In this document: positions 56,616 through 64,000 of the stretch, one piece after another
Position numbering within the stretch: position 1 is the stretch's first letter
Layout of the letters: the number at the start of each line of letters is the position of its first letter
Assembly: GCF_003347635.1 (NCBI RefSeq)
Contig: NZ_QDFY01000013.1
Coordinates: 1-64,000 of the forward strand
Origin: Sphingosinicella terrae
GTDB lineage: Bacteria; Pseudomonadota; Alphaproteobacteria; Sphingomonadales; Sphingomonadaceae
Reading direction: 5' to 3'
DNA: 64,000 nt
Notes under the pieces: generated by a model
Told to the model about the DNA's origin: nothing
The model's database searches: none
Seen by the model: the letters and a program-made list of their open reading frames with translations, nothing else
Program-made: the position numbers and the translations under genes

Positions 56616-59207
56616 ATGGAGTCGGTCCGGACCACCTGTCCCTATTGCGGCGTCGGCTGCGGCATCCTCGCCCGCGCGGCCGAGGGCCAGGCGGAGATCA
56701 AGGGCGATCCGGAACACCCGGCCAATCGCGGCCGCTTGTGCTCCAAGGGCGCCAACCTGGCCGAGACGCTTACCCCCGAGGGGCGGCTGCTTCACCCGAT
56801 CGTCCACGGCCGGCGCGCCAGCTGGGACCGGGCGCTCGGCCTGGTCGCGCGGCGGATGGCGGCCTGCGTGCGCGACCACGGTCCGGACAGCGTCGGCTTC
56901 TATCTGTCGGGCCAGCTCCTCACCGAGGATTATTACGTCGCCAACAAGCTGATGAAGGGCTTCATCGGATCGGCCAATGTCGACACCAATTCGCGCCTGT
57001 GCATGTCGAGCGCCGTCGCCGCCCATGTCCGAGCGTTCGGCGAGGACATCGTCCCGGCCGGCTATGACGATCTCGACCAGGCCGACCTCGTCGTCCTGAT
57101 CGGCTCCAACGCCGCCTGGTGCCATCCCGTTCTCCACCAGCGCATCCTCGCCGCCCGCGAGGCGCGCGGGACCCGCATCGTCGTCGTCGACCCGCGCCGG
57201 ACCGAGACGGCCGAGGAGGCCGACCTGCACCTCGCCTTGCGACCCGGCACCGACATCGCCCTGATCAACGGTCTGCTCGCGCATTGCCGCCGCAGCGGCC
57301 TGGTCGACGACGCCTACATCGCCCGTAGCGTCCACGTCCCGGACGGCTTCTGGTCATCGATCGAGCAAGCGGGCGATCCCTGGTCGGTGGCGCGCGCCTG
57401 CGACCTGGCGCCGGCCGACGTCCAAGCCTTTTTCCGGCTGTTCGCCGAGCGTCCGCGCACGGTCACCCTGTTCAGCCAGGGGATCAACCAGTCGGTGCGC
57501 GGCACCGACCAGGCCAATGCGATCCTCAATCTCCATTTGGCGACCGGGCGGATCGGCAGGCCCGGCGCCGCTCCTTTCTCCATAACCGGCCAGCCCAATG
57601 CGATGGGCGGGCGCGAGGTCGGCGGCCTCGCCACCAGCCTCGCCGCCCATATGGATTTCGGCCCCGACAATGTGGAGCGCCTGCGCCGCTTCTGGGCCGC
57701 GCCGAACGTCGCGTCGAAGCCGGGGCTGAAGGCCGTGGACCTGTTCCGCGCCGTGCGCGACGGCCGCGTCAGGATGCTTTGGATCATGGCCACCAATCCG
57801 GCGGTGAGCCTGCCCGATGCGGGGGAGGTGCGCTCGGCGCTGGCGCGCTGCCCTTTCCTCGTCGTCTCCGACTGCATCGCCGAGACCGACACCAGCCGCT
57901 TCGCCCATGTGAAGCTGCCGGCGGCCGCCTGGGGCGAGAAGGACGGCACCGTCACCAATTCGGAGCGCAGGATCAGCCGGCAGCGACCCTTCCTGTCTCC
58001 GCCCGGCGAGGCGCGGCCGGACTGGTGGATCGTCGCCGAGGTGGCGCGGCGGATGGGCTGGGGCGACGCCTTCGCCTATCGCGGCCCGGCCGACATCTAT
58101 CGCGAGCATGTCCGGCTGTGCGCGTATCAGAATGACGGTCAACGGCGGCTCGACCTCGGCCGTCACGCCGGCCTGTCCGACGCCGGCTATGCGGCGATGG
58201 AACCCTGGCAGTGGGGCGGGCGGCCATTCGCCGACGGCCGCTTTCCCACCGCCGACGGCAAGGCGCGGCTGGTCGCGATGCGGCCGGCGCGGCCGGAAGC
58301 GCCGCTGGCGCGCTGGCCGCTCCTGCTCAACAGCGGGCGCTATCGGGATCAATGGCACAGCATGACCCGCACCGGCCTGTCGCCGCGGCTGGCGCGCCAT
58401 CGGCCCGAGCCCTTCGTCGAGATCGCTCCAGCCGATGCCGAGGCCGCAGGCATCGCCGAGGGCGACCTGGTGCGCGTCGCGACCCCGCAGGCCGCGAGCC
58501 TGTTCCGTGCCCGGCTCACAGACCGACACCGTCCCGGCGAGCTGTTCGTGCCGATCCACTGGACCGACCGGCAGGCGACCGGCGGCCGGACCGGGCTGCT
58601 GACGCGGCCGCTCGTCGACCCGCATTCGGGCCAGCCCGGCTTCAAGGCGACGCCGGCGGCGATCGCCAAGGCGGCGGTCGACTGGCACGGCTTCCTTGTC
58701 GCGCGGACGCTGCCCGCGGCGATCGGCACCCTCTACGCGGTCCGGATCCGGCTCGCCGGCGGCTGGCTGGTCGAGCTGGCCGGCAGCGGCGATCCGGCCC
58801 CGCAGGCGGAGCGCCTGCTTCCCGCCGGTCACCGTGTCGAAGCCAATGACGCGGCGCGCCGGCAGCTGCGCATCGTCGTCGAACGGGAGGGGAAGCTCGA
58901 GGGGGCTTTGCTGATAGGGCGGCCCGGCTCGCTGCCGCCGCGCGAGTGGCTGATCGGGCAGCTGGCAGGCGACGACGAGGCAGCCTCGGCTGCGGAATGG
59001 CTCGCCGGCCGTCCGCTCGGCGCGCGGCCGGCCGCCGGCCCGATGTTGTGCGCCTGCTTCGAGGTCACGGCTGACCGGGTCGCGCAGGCCATCGCCGAGC
59101 ATGATCTGGGCAGCGTCGAGCAAGTCGGGTCATTGCTGCGGGCGGGGTCGAATTGCGGCGCCTGCCGGCCCGAGATACGCGCGCTGCTTCGCCGCAACTT
59201 CGCTTAG
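56616..59207 (+). CDS. nasA: assimilatory nitrate reductase catalytic subunit
   Basis: An 863-residue molybdopterin oxidoreductase reducing nitrate to nitrite. It has the N-terminal [4Fe-4S] motif CPYCGVGC with a fourth Cys in RLCSKG, Mo-bis-MGD domains (YLSGQLLTEDYYVANKLMKG, NTNSRLCMSSA-like segment, HPVLHQRI, FSQGINQSVRGTDQANAI) and a C-terminal BFD-like [2Fe-2S] domain (CACFEVT, CGACRPE). It has no Tat signal, so it is cytosolic. No dedicated flavoprotein donor or siroheme gene is in the window. Confidence 0.95.
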   Translation: MESVRTTCPYCGVGCGILARAAEGQAEIKGDPEHPANRGRLCSKGANLAETLTPEGRLLHPIVHGRRASWDRALGLVARRMAACVRDHGPDSVGFYLSGQLLTEDYYVANKLMKGFIGSANVDTNSRLCMSSAVAAHVRAFGEDIVPAGYDDLDQADLVVLIGSNAAWCHPVLHQRILAAREARGTRIVVVDPRRTETAEEADLHLALRPGTDIALINGLLAHCRRSGLVDDAYIARSVHVPDGFWSSIEQAGDPWSVARACDLAPADVQAFFRLFAERPRTVTLFSQGINQSVRGTDQANAILNLHLATGRIGRPGAAPFSITGQPNAMGGREVGGLATSLAAHMDFGPDNVERLRRFWAAPNVASKPGLKAVDLFRAVRDGRVRMLWIMATNPAVSLPDAGEVRSALARCPFLVVSDCIAETDTSRFAHVKLPAAAWGEKDGTVTNSERRISRQRPFLSPPGEARPDWWIVAEVARRMGWGDAFAYRGPADIYREHVRLCAYQNDGQRRLDLGRHAGLSDAGYAAMEPWQWGGRPFADGRFPTADGKARLVAMRPARPEAPLARWPLLLNSGRYRDQWHSMTRTGLSPRLARHRPEPFVEIAPADAEAAGIAEGDLVRVATPQAASLFRARLTDRHRPGELFVPIHWTDRQATGGRTGLLTRPLVDPHSGQPGFKATPAAIAKAAVDWHGFLVARTLPAAIGTLYAVRIRLAGGWLVELAGSGDPAPQAERLLPAGHRVEANDAARRQLRIVVEREGKLEGALLIGRPGSLPPREWLIGQLAGDDEAASAAEWLAGRPLGARPAAGPMLCACFEVTADRVAQAIAEHDLGSVEQVGSLLRAGSNCGACRPEIRALLRRNFA

Positions 59208-59212
59208 GGGAG

Positions 59213-59240
59213 GGGCCCGGGAGGACATCCTCCCGGGCCC
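59213..59240. terminator. perfect hairpin after the nitrate operon
   Basis: A 12-bp perfect stem GGGCCCGGGAGG/CCTCCCGGGCCC with loop ACAT, located between nasA and a convergent small gene. There is no T-tract on either side; probably a bidirectional barrier. Confidence 0.7.
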
Positions 59241-59245
59241 GAGGA

Positions 59246-59593
59246 TCAGCCGAAGCAGGCCCAGGCCAAAGCGATCAGCGGCCCGAGGACGAGGGCGGTG
59301 AAGCCGAGCATCTGGTGGGGCTTCAGCCGGAAGTCGCGGGCGTGGTCCTTGCGGAACTGCATCATCCGCGCGGCGACGCCCTCGCGCGCGCTGGCCAGGC
59401 CGATGTCGAGCTGGCGGCCATTCTTGAGGAAATCCAGCAGCCCGGCCTTCTCCGCCTCGGCGATGTGAGGATAAAGGCGGAAGAGATCGGCGATGCGGTC
59501 GATACGCCGATCCTCGTCCGGCTCGGACATAAGCGGCTGGGAGGCGGCGAGCGGGCCCTTGTCCCGCACGTGGACGACATTGGCAGTCTTCAT
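59246..59593 (-). CDS. small membrane-anchored protein, unknown function
   Basis: A 115-residue protein. A charged helical part (DRRIDRIADLFRLYPHIA, FLKNGRQLDIGLASAREG) is followed by a C-terminal hydrophobic segment (MLGFTALVLGPLIALAWA). No domain known. It is convergent with nasA. Confidence 0.72.
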   Translation of the reverse strand: MKTANVVHVRDKGPLAASQPLMSEPDEDRRIDRIADLFRLYPHIAEAEKAGLLDFLKNGRQLDIGLASAREGVAARMMQFRKDHARDFRLKPHQMLGFTALVLGPLIALAWACFG

Positions 59594-59686
59594 ATCGGTG
59601 ACTCGCGATGCTCCGCACCGGCCGCAGAAAGGCCGCGGCCGGTGGATAAGGATGAAGGAAGATGACGGCGCGATGCGCCGGGAGCG

Positions 59687-60100
59687 TCAGGCGAGGGGCG
59701 GAGCGCGCGGGCTGTAGTGACAGCCGGCCGAAAGGGCCGCGCCGCCGGTGGCGGTCGCACGCGGATGCGCGAGGCGGACCCGAGAAGCGGGGGCAAGATC
59801 CGTTCCGCCGGCAGAGAGGCCGGCGGGATGATCGCCACCGCTGCCGCCACTGCCGTCGTCCGGCAAGCGGGCCAGCCCGTCGACGACCGAGAGCGGCCGC
59901 GGCACCAGGGCCTTGGGCAGGTCGGATGCGGCGGTGAAGAAGGGACCCTGACCGCGGCCGGCCGCGGACGCAGGCTCGAGCGGCACCGCGAGCAGCGCCG
60001 TCACCAGCAGCGTCAGCAAGGCGACCAGGCGGCCTATTCTCGCGGCGATGAAGTCATGGCCGGACGGCAATTCGGATCCTTCGGAGAGCGAGTGTCTCAT
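59687..60100 (-). CDS. possible exported protein, unknown function
   Basis: A 137-residue frame with a hydrophobic segment (IGRLVALLTLLVTALLAVPL, about 22-41) after a charged start, then a Ser/Gly-rich segment. The C-terminal third looks less natural. Coding status is only moderately supported. Confidence 0.5.
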   Translation of the reverse strand: MRHSLSEGSELPSGHDFIAARIGRLVALLTLLVTALLAVPLEPASAAGRGQGPFFTAASDLPKALVPRPLSVVDGLARLPDDGSGGSGGDHPAGLSAGGTDLAPASRVRLAHPRATATGGAALSAGCHYSPRAPPLA

Positions 60101-60151
60101 CTGGGACCCCGGCCCGGGTCTTTCAATCGTGCAGATCGGCCGCTCCGAGAC

Positions 60152-60847
60152 TCACCGCTTCTCGTCCGGAGTGCGGCAGGCCTGACGATCGCCGTTCAGA
60201 CAGGCCTCGACCCGGGCGCGATACTCCGCCTGCTCGCGTGCGACGCGGCGGGCATGCTCTTCCATCACCGCCCGATGCTCGGCTTCGACCCGGCGCGCTT
60301 CCTCCTCGGCCTCGATCAGGCTGCGCTCGTAGGCGGCGCGCTCCTCCTCGATCCGGCGGGTCTCGGCTGCCGCGCGGGCCGCGACCTCGGCGTTGAGGCG
60401 ATCGATGATCGGCGATTCGACGGCATTGATGTCCCGCCGCCTTTGCTCCTGCATCTCGGTCCAGCGCGCATCGGCCTCCGCCGCCGCGTCCGCGTCGGTC
60501 TTTGCAGCGCCTTGGTCGGCCATGTCCGTGGCCGGCGGCGCCGCCACCTCGACGGGAACCGCCTCGGCTTCGGCCGGAGCCGGGAGGGCTTCCTCCGGTA
60601 TCGAGGAGGGGGGAAGGTCGACCGGGACGACCGATCCCGGTCGCACCGGAGGCGTCGGCGCCGGCATCGGTGCCGGTTCGGGCTTGGCGGGGGATTCCGG
60701 CGACAGCGCCGGGGTCGGCCTGTCCTCGGGCAGCGGGATCACCTCGAGCAACTCGCCGAGCGGCTCGTCCGGTGTCTGTGCCCACGCATATCCGCTGAAC
60801 AGGGCGGCGGCCGCGAGCAGGAGGGACGTCCGGCGAAATCGATTCAT
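60152..60847 (-). CDS. exported coiled-coil protein, unknown function
   Basis: A 231-residue protein with a signal peptide (RTSLLLAAAALFSGYAWAQ), a Pro/Ala/Glu-rich linker of about 90 residues and a Glu/Arg-rich long helix (about 120-215: RRIEEERAAYERSLIEAEE, AREQAEYRARVEACL). Two Cys near the end (ACLNGDRQAC) could pair. Function unknown. Confidence 0.75.
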   Translation of the reverse strand: MNRFRRTSLLLAAAALFSGYAWAQTPDEPLGELLEVIPLPEDRPTPALSPESPAKPEPAPMPAPTPPVRPGSVVPVDLPPSSIPEEALPAPAEAEAVPVEVAAPPATDMADQGAAKTDADAAAEADARWTEMQEQRRRDINAVESPIIDRLNAEVAARAAAETRRIEEERAAYERSLIEAEEEARRVEAEHRAVMEEHARRVAREQAEYRARVEACLNGDRQACRTPDEKR

Positions 60848-61054
60848 GCGGGCCTGATCCGCCTGTGAAGCTGAGCGTCCCGTGAATGGCCCCTTCCCGG
60901 GACCGGCGTCAACCGCCGGCGAACACCATCGCCAGGGCGGCGCCGGTCGCCGCCGCCCCGCGGGCGCCGCCGGCGCGCCGCCTTCGATGGGATGAGCTTC
61001 TTCCGGTTCGCCGGCAGCGCGGCGCCGGCGTCCGGTCTCCGCGCCGCGGCGAGA

Positions 61055-62068
61055 TCAGACGATCAGGACCGTCGCGACCGACAGGAAGACGCCCATGCTG
61101 ACGACGTCGCTGGCGGTGGTCAGGAAGATGCTCGACGCGGTGGCCGGATCGGCGCCGAGCCGCTTCAGCACCATCGGGATGAGCGCTCCGGCAAGGCCCG
61201 CGCTGACGCAGCTGACCACCATCGCGAACATGACGACGCCGGCGAGGAGGGCCGGCTGTGCCTCGCCCTGCATCGTCGCATAAGCGAACATGCCCAAGCC
61301 CGCGGTAACGCCGACGAGCAGACCGTTGAAAAGGCCGAGCATGCCCTCCTTGACGACGAGGGTGCGTTCCGAGCCAGGCTTGAGGTCGCCAAGGGTCATG
61401 CCGCGCAAGGTCACCGCCAGCGCCTGACAGCCGGTATTGCCGGACTGGCCGGCGAGCACCGGCAGGAAGACCGCGAGGATGACGAGGCGGTCGAGCGTGC
61501 CCTCGAAGATGCCGACCACGCCGGCTGCGATGAAGGCGGTGAGGAGGTTGAGCTGGAGCCACGGGTGGCGCATGAACAGGCTCTTGCGCATCGGCGTCGA
61601 AAGGCGCTCCTCCTTCTCGACACCGACCATCTTACCGGCCTGGGCGCTGATCTCGATCGCCTGCTCGGCGAACAGCTCGTCGCCGCGGATCAGCCCGCGC
61701 AGCGTGCCGTCGGCCTCGCAGATCGGATAGACCGGAAAATGCTTCGACACCGCCACCTTCAGCGCCTCGTCGAGCGGCATTTCGACGCGCAGCCAGAAGG
61801 GGTTGCGCAGCATGATGTCCTCGAGCTTCGTCTCGGGCGTCGCGAGCAGCATGTCGCGCATCACCACCACGCCCTCGAGCTTGCCGCTGTCGTCGGTGAT
61901 GTAGCAATAGGTGATGAAAGCGGCCCGGGTCAGCTCGCGCAGCAGTTCGACCGTCTCGGCGACGGTCATGTCGCGGCGGAAGACGCCGATCGGCGGCGAC
62001 ATCAGCTCGCCGACGGTAGCGGGGGAATTGGTCGCAGGGGACAGGGCCTCGACGGGTTCGGCGGTCAT
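61055..62068 (-). CDS. mgtE: MgtE-family magnesium transporter, short form
   Basis: A 337-residue channel-like protein. Residues about 16-140 hold two CBS domains (MSPPIGVFRRDMTVAETVEL, MLRNPFWLRVEMPLDEALKV). From about 170 the MgtE membrane domain follows (HPWLQLNLLTAFIAAGVVGIF, GQSGNTGCQALAVTLRG, and AMVVSCVSAGLAGALIPMVL). It lacks the N-terminal superhelical domain of about 130 residues found in full MgtE (about 450 aa). The start ATG at 62068 gives a natural N-terminus. Confidence 0.9.
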   Translation of the reverse strand: MTAEPVEALSPATNSPATVGELMSPPIGVFRRDMTVAETVELLRELTRAAFITYCYITDDSGKLEGVVVMRDMLLATPETKLEDIMLRNPFWLRVEMPLDEALKVAVSKHFPVYPICEADGTLRGLIRGDELFAEQAIEISAQAGKMVGVEKEERLSTPMRKSLFMRHPWLQLNLLTAFIAAGVVGIFEGTLDRLVILAVFLPVLAGQSGNTGCQALAVTLRGMTLGDLKPGSERTLVVKEGMLGLFNGLLVGVTAGLGMFAYATMQGEAQPALLAGVVMFAMVVSCVSAGLAGALIPMVLKRLGADPATASSIFLTTASDVVSMGVFLSVATVLIV

Positions 62069-62111
62069 GGATGCTCCAGCCAGGTCCAGGAGAAACAGAG
62101 GGCCTTACATG

Positions 62112-62601
62112 TCATTCTTTTCCGATGCGGTCCATCCCGCCAAATGCCCGTTTCGTCGCACAATAGAACAGGTTGGTAGCGTTGCCTCCGACTCCGTCCC
62201 TTCCCGGCGCCGCCTCGGTTCGCTGCGTGGCTCCGCTCCCCCGGAATTCGGGGCTGGCCGGATCTTCACCATGCGCCACCCGCTTGTGGTGGTGCCGCAT
62301 CAGCCGTTCCGCGGGCTCAGCCATGACCGGCCTCGCATCTCCCTGCCGACGGCGATCGTCGACGGCGCGAGCGATCGCGCTCTGCGGGTCGTCGGCGAGC
62401 CAGGTCCGCCATTCCTCGCTGTCGAGGCGGGGCTGGGCCGCGCGATAGAGCCGCGACAGGCGCCGCACGCGGCGGCCGACGAACCGAGGCTCGACCTCCT
62501 CGAACCGGTAGACGAACAACCGGCGCCGCGGGGGCGAGGTCGCGCAGGAAGCGAGCAGCCTTGCCGCCTCCGCCGATGAAGTCCACGAGTCCACCCGGCA
62601 T
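62112..62601 (-). pseudogene. small phage/island-type gene split by a +1 frameshift
   Basis: The ATG at 62601, with GGGAGGGAGG 4 bp upstream, reads MPGGLVDFIGGGGKAARFLRDLAP and then loses codon sense. A second frame, G/C-rich at third positions, continues with RRLFVYRFEEVEPRFVGRRV, RLSRLYRAAQPRLDSEEW and RTWLADDPQSAIARAVDD. The switch coincides with a run of five C (minus strand; 62530-62534 on the plus). Deleting one C fuses the two into one protein of about 160 residues. Family unknown. Confidence 0.6.
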
Positions 62602-62626
62602 CCCGCCTCCCTCCCCTCGGGCAGGC

Positions 62627-62655
62627 GATATATACAATAATCATGTAAAAGTCAA
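62627..62655 (-). promoter_or_regulatory. sigma-70-type promoter for the 62.1-62.6 kb gene
   Basis: On the minus strand TTGACT, 17 bp, TATATC, about 26 bp before the ATG at 62601. A CTTGTAG motif (62663-62669) lies just upstream and matches the operator half-sites at 63079-63118. Confidence 0.65.
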
Positions 62656-62671
62656 GGGCCTCTTGTAGGGC

Positions 62672-63064
62672 TCAGCCGCTCTCGGGCGGCCGCGGCCGCG
62701 CGAACCAGGTCAGCCGGCCGACAATCTCCCCGGTCGCCGACTGGATATAATAGGTTTCGTCCGCCGTAGCCTCCCCTTCCGGCCGCGCCTTGCCGAGCGC
62801 GTCGGCGATCACGCCCGAATCGAACGCGGCGCGGACATAGCGGAACCAGGGGCGCAGAGAGCGGGGCCCCTTGTCCTCGGTGGCATTCTCGATGTCCGAG
62901 ATCTGCTGCTGGTGGATCTTGACGGGATCGCCCTGTCGATTGGCGATCAGGGTCGCCATGCGCGCGACCAGCATGGAAGAGGCGCCGATCTCCGACCTCT
63001 TCTCCGCGAGCCACCGCCCCGCCTCGAGAACATCCGCTTTGCCATTGGCCATCATTCCCTCCAT
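62672..63064 (-). CDS. Xre-type helix-turn-helix regulator
   Basis: A 130-residue DNA-binding protein. The helix-turn-helix spans LAEKRSEIGASSMLVARMAT, QQQISDIENA and SLRPWFRYVRAAFDSG, of the extended Xre type seen in phage/island regulators. The ATG at 63064 (or 63055/63052) is preceded by the operator region; the frame extends further upstream but into the operator. Divergent from the next gene and probably self-regulated. Confidence 0.78.
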   Translation of the reverse strand: MEGMMANGKADVLEAGRWLAEKRSEIGASSMLVARMATLIANRQGDPVKIHQQQISDIENATEDKGPRSLRPWFRYVRAAFDSGVIADALGKARPEGEATADETYYIQSATGEIVGRLTWFARPRPPESG

Positions 63065-63078
63065 CGCAGCCTGTTTAC

Positions 63079-63118
63079 CTACAAGATAATTGTTGAACAA
63101 GGTACAATCTTCTTGTAG
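63079..63118. promoter_or_regulatory. divergent operator/promoter between Xre and its neighbour
   Basis: Outer inverted repeat CTACAAG (63079-63085) / CTTGTAG (63112-63118), and a perfect inner dyad TTGTTGAACAA (63090-63100). The TTGAAC (63094-63099) and TAGATT (63116-63121) pair, spaced 16 bp, forms a plausible promoter for the plus-strand gene. Confidence 0.7.
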
Positions 63119-63147
63119 ATTGTGAATCGAAGGAAGGGACGACAATC

Positions 63148-63753
63148 ATGGCCAGGCGCAACGCGGGACGGAAGAAGAAGAGCGGGGACCGTTACCCCTC
63201 GGGCAAGCTGAAGCCGCTGCGCGACGAAGGCAATGCGCGGGTGCGGTCGCATCGCACCTTCTACCTGCGCCACGGCCAAGTCCGGGCCGGAGACGATCTC
63301 GACTGCGCCCTCGGCCAGGCCCATGCGCTCGGCCTGCTCGAAGGGACGCGGGTCGACGGCCGGGTGCTGCTGGAGCATGGCAAGGAATGGTGCCGTCTCT
63401 ACCGAGCCACGTTCGGCGGCGGCGTCCAGACGCACAATCTCGAGCGGATCGGCCAGTCGATGCCGAGCAGTGCGATCACCGCCACCGACCTGCGCTACCG
63501 GGCCTGGGCAGCCATCGTCGCCACGCTCGGCGCGCGGGAGCGAGAATGCCTCAACCTGGTCTGCGTCGAATATGGCGAGGGATGGAGCTTGCCGCCATTC
63601 CTGGAGCGGCTGATCAATGCCTGGAAGGCGCGGCAGCGGCCGCCGCTCTATGCGGGCGACTATCTGCCGATCCGCGGTGACCAGGAAAGGCTGGACGCGC
63701 TGAAATCCGCCTTGCTTGCCATCGTCGAGGGGAGCCGGCGGCGCCGCTCGTGA
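63148..63753 (+). CDS. island-type protein of unknown function
   Basis: A 201-residue protein with a very basic N-terminus (RRNAGRKKKSGDRYPSGKLK), a pattern I recall from phage- or island-linked proteins of this group. The rest is helical and charged (RAWAAIVATLGARERECLNL, LERLINAWKARQRPPL). No domain recognised. AGGAAGGGA precedes the ATG. Confidence 0.75.
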   Translation: MARRNAGRKKKSGDRYPSGKLKPLRDEGNARVRSHRTFYLRHGQVRAGDDLDCALGQAHALGLLEGTRVDGRVLLEHGKEWCRLYRATFGGGVQTHNLERIGQSMPSSAITATDLRYRAWAAIVATLGARERECLNLVCVEYGEGWSLPPFLERLINAWKARQRPPLYAGDYLPIRGDQERLDALKSALLAIVEGSRRRRS

Positions 63754-63833
63754 GGCCTATCCCGGCTTGCGACCGACATTAGCCAGCTTTTTACCATCGT
63801 GCGTGTAGGTCGGCCTGGTTTGGGGAGAACGAG

Positions 63834-64000
63834 ATGCTGAACAGGGAGGGGGGCGCGTTGCCTGCCGCGGGCGGGGTGCCGGAGCATCAGCAGCGCGTGG
63901 ACGAGCTTCAGGCCCAGGTCAGGCGGGAAGGGCGCGCGAAGCGTCCGACCCTCTTCAAGCCGGCCGCGCCCAAGCCCGATCCCTCCCAGGATCCGCTCGA
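63834..64000 (+). CDS. partial gene running off the window, unknown function
   Basis: From the ATG at 63834, with GGGGAGAACGAG just upstream, the frame stays open to the window edge (55 codons). The visible start (GALPAAGGVPEHQQRVDELQ) is helical and charged, then KRPTLFKPAAPKPDP. It may be a Tra-type or phage protein; nothing can be assigned. Confidence 0.55.
   Translation, partial: MLNREGGALPAAGGVPEHQQRVDELQAQVRREGRAKRPTLFKPAAPKPDPSQDPL

Overview
The window is very GC-rich, with strong G/C preference at third codon positions. Its gene content and order (lnt-metK, trmB, rimP-nusA-ylxR-infB-rbfA-truB-rpsO-pnp, an alphaproteobacterial SspB, DUF1206 and DUF885 proteins, dodecin, Cys/palindrome-type intergenic repeats) point to a free-living alphaproteobacterium of the Sphingomonadales, Sphingomonas-like. 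This is inferred from content and not from a marker-gene tree. I saw no rRNA or tRNA gene, CRISPR array or insertion sequence.

Left third (1-25.5 kb). A LytS/LytT-type kinase-regulator pair is followed by a cluster of palindromic repeats and a small membrane protein. Next comes a three-gene chaperone operon: an HscC-type Hsp70 plus two membrane-anchored J-like proteins that lack the HPD motif. A run of small genes follows, including a translationally coupled trio whose first member resembles a MbcA/ParS/Xre antitoxin domain. Then come PilZ, DUF1206, an unusual ribbon-helix-helix/EF-hand protein, a DUF885 peptidase-like protein, dodecin, a POT peptide transporter, fumarase, SspB, a HIT protein, an APC permease, a sodium:alanine symporter and an adenosine kinase.

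Middle (25.5-50 kb). This is the conserved housekeeping block: lipoprotein acylation (lnt), SAM synthesis (metK, behind a palindromic operator), tRNA m7G methylation (trmB), then the transcription/translation operon rimP-nusA-ylxR-infB-rbfA and truB-rpsO-pnp. Accessory cassettes interrupt it: an HxlR-regulated operon (YciI, GFA, membrane protein, HxlR, TfoX) between metK and trmB; VapBC, a serine hydrolase and a PQQ-type sugar dehydrogenase between trmB and rimP; and an acetyltransferase, an AbrB/PIN pair and thymidine kinase between rbfA and truB. Short palindromic repeats recur through the window. One of them is inserted in frame inside truB.

Right third (50-62 kb). A complete assimilatory nitrate/nitrite cluster reads nasT-nasS-[leader]-narK-nirB-nirD-nasA. 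The nasS-narK gap contains two hairpins with ANTAR-type hexaloops (A at loop position 1, G at position 4). The second hairpin shares bases with the 5' arm of an intrinsic terminator. This supports nitrate-responsive antitermination: NasS would hold NasT until nitrate binds, and freed NasT would stabilise the hairpins so that narK-nirBD-nasA is read. The cluster is followed by small exported proteins and a short MgtE.

Right edge (62-64 kb). An Xre-type regulator, a divergent unknown gene, a frameshifted small gene and a shared CTTGTAG-type operator form an island-like regulatory module. It runs off the window with a partial gene.
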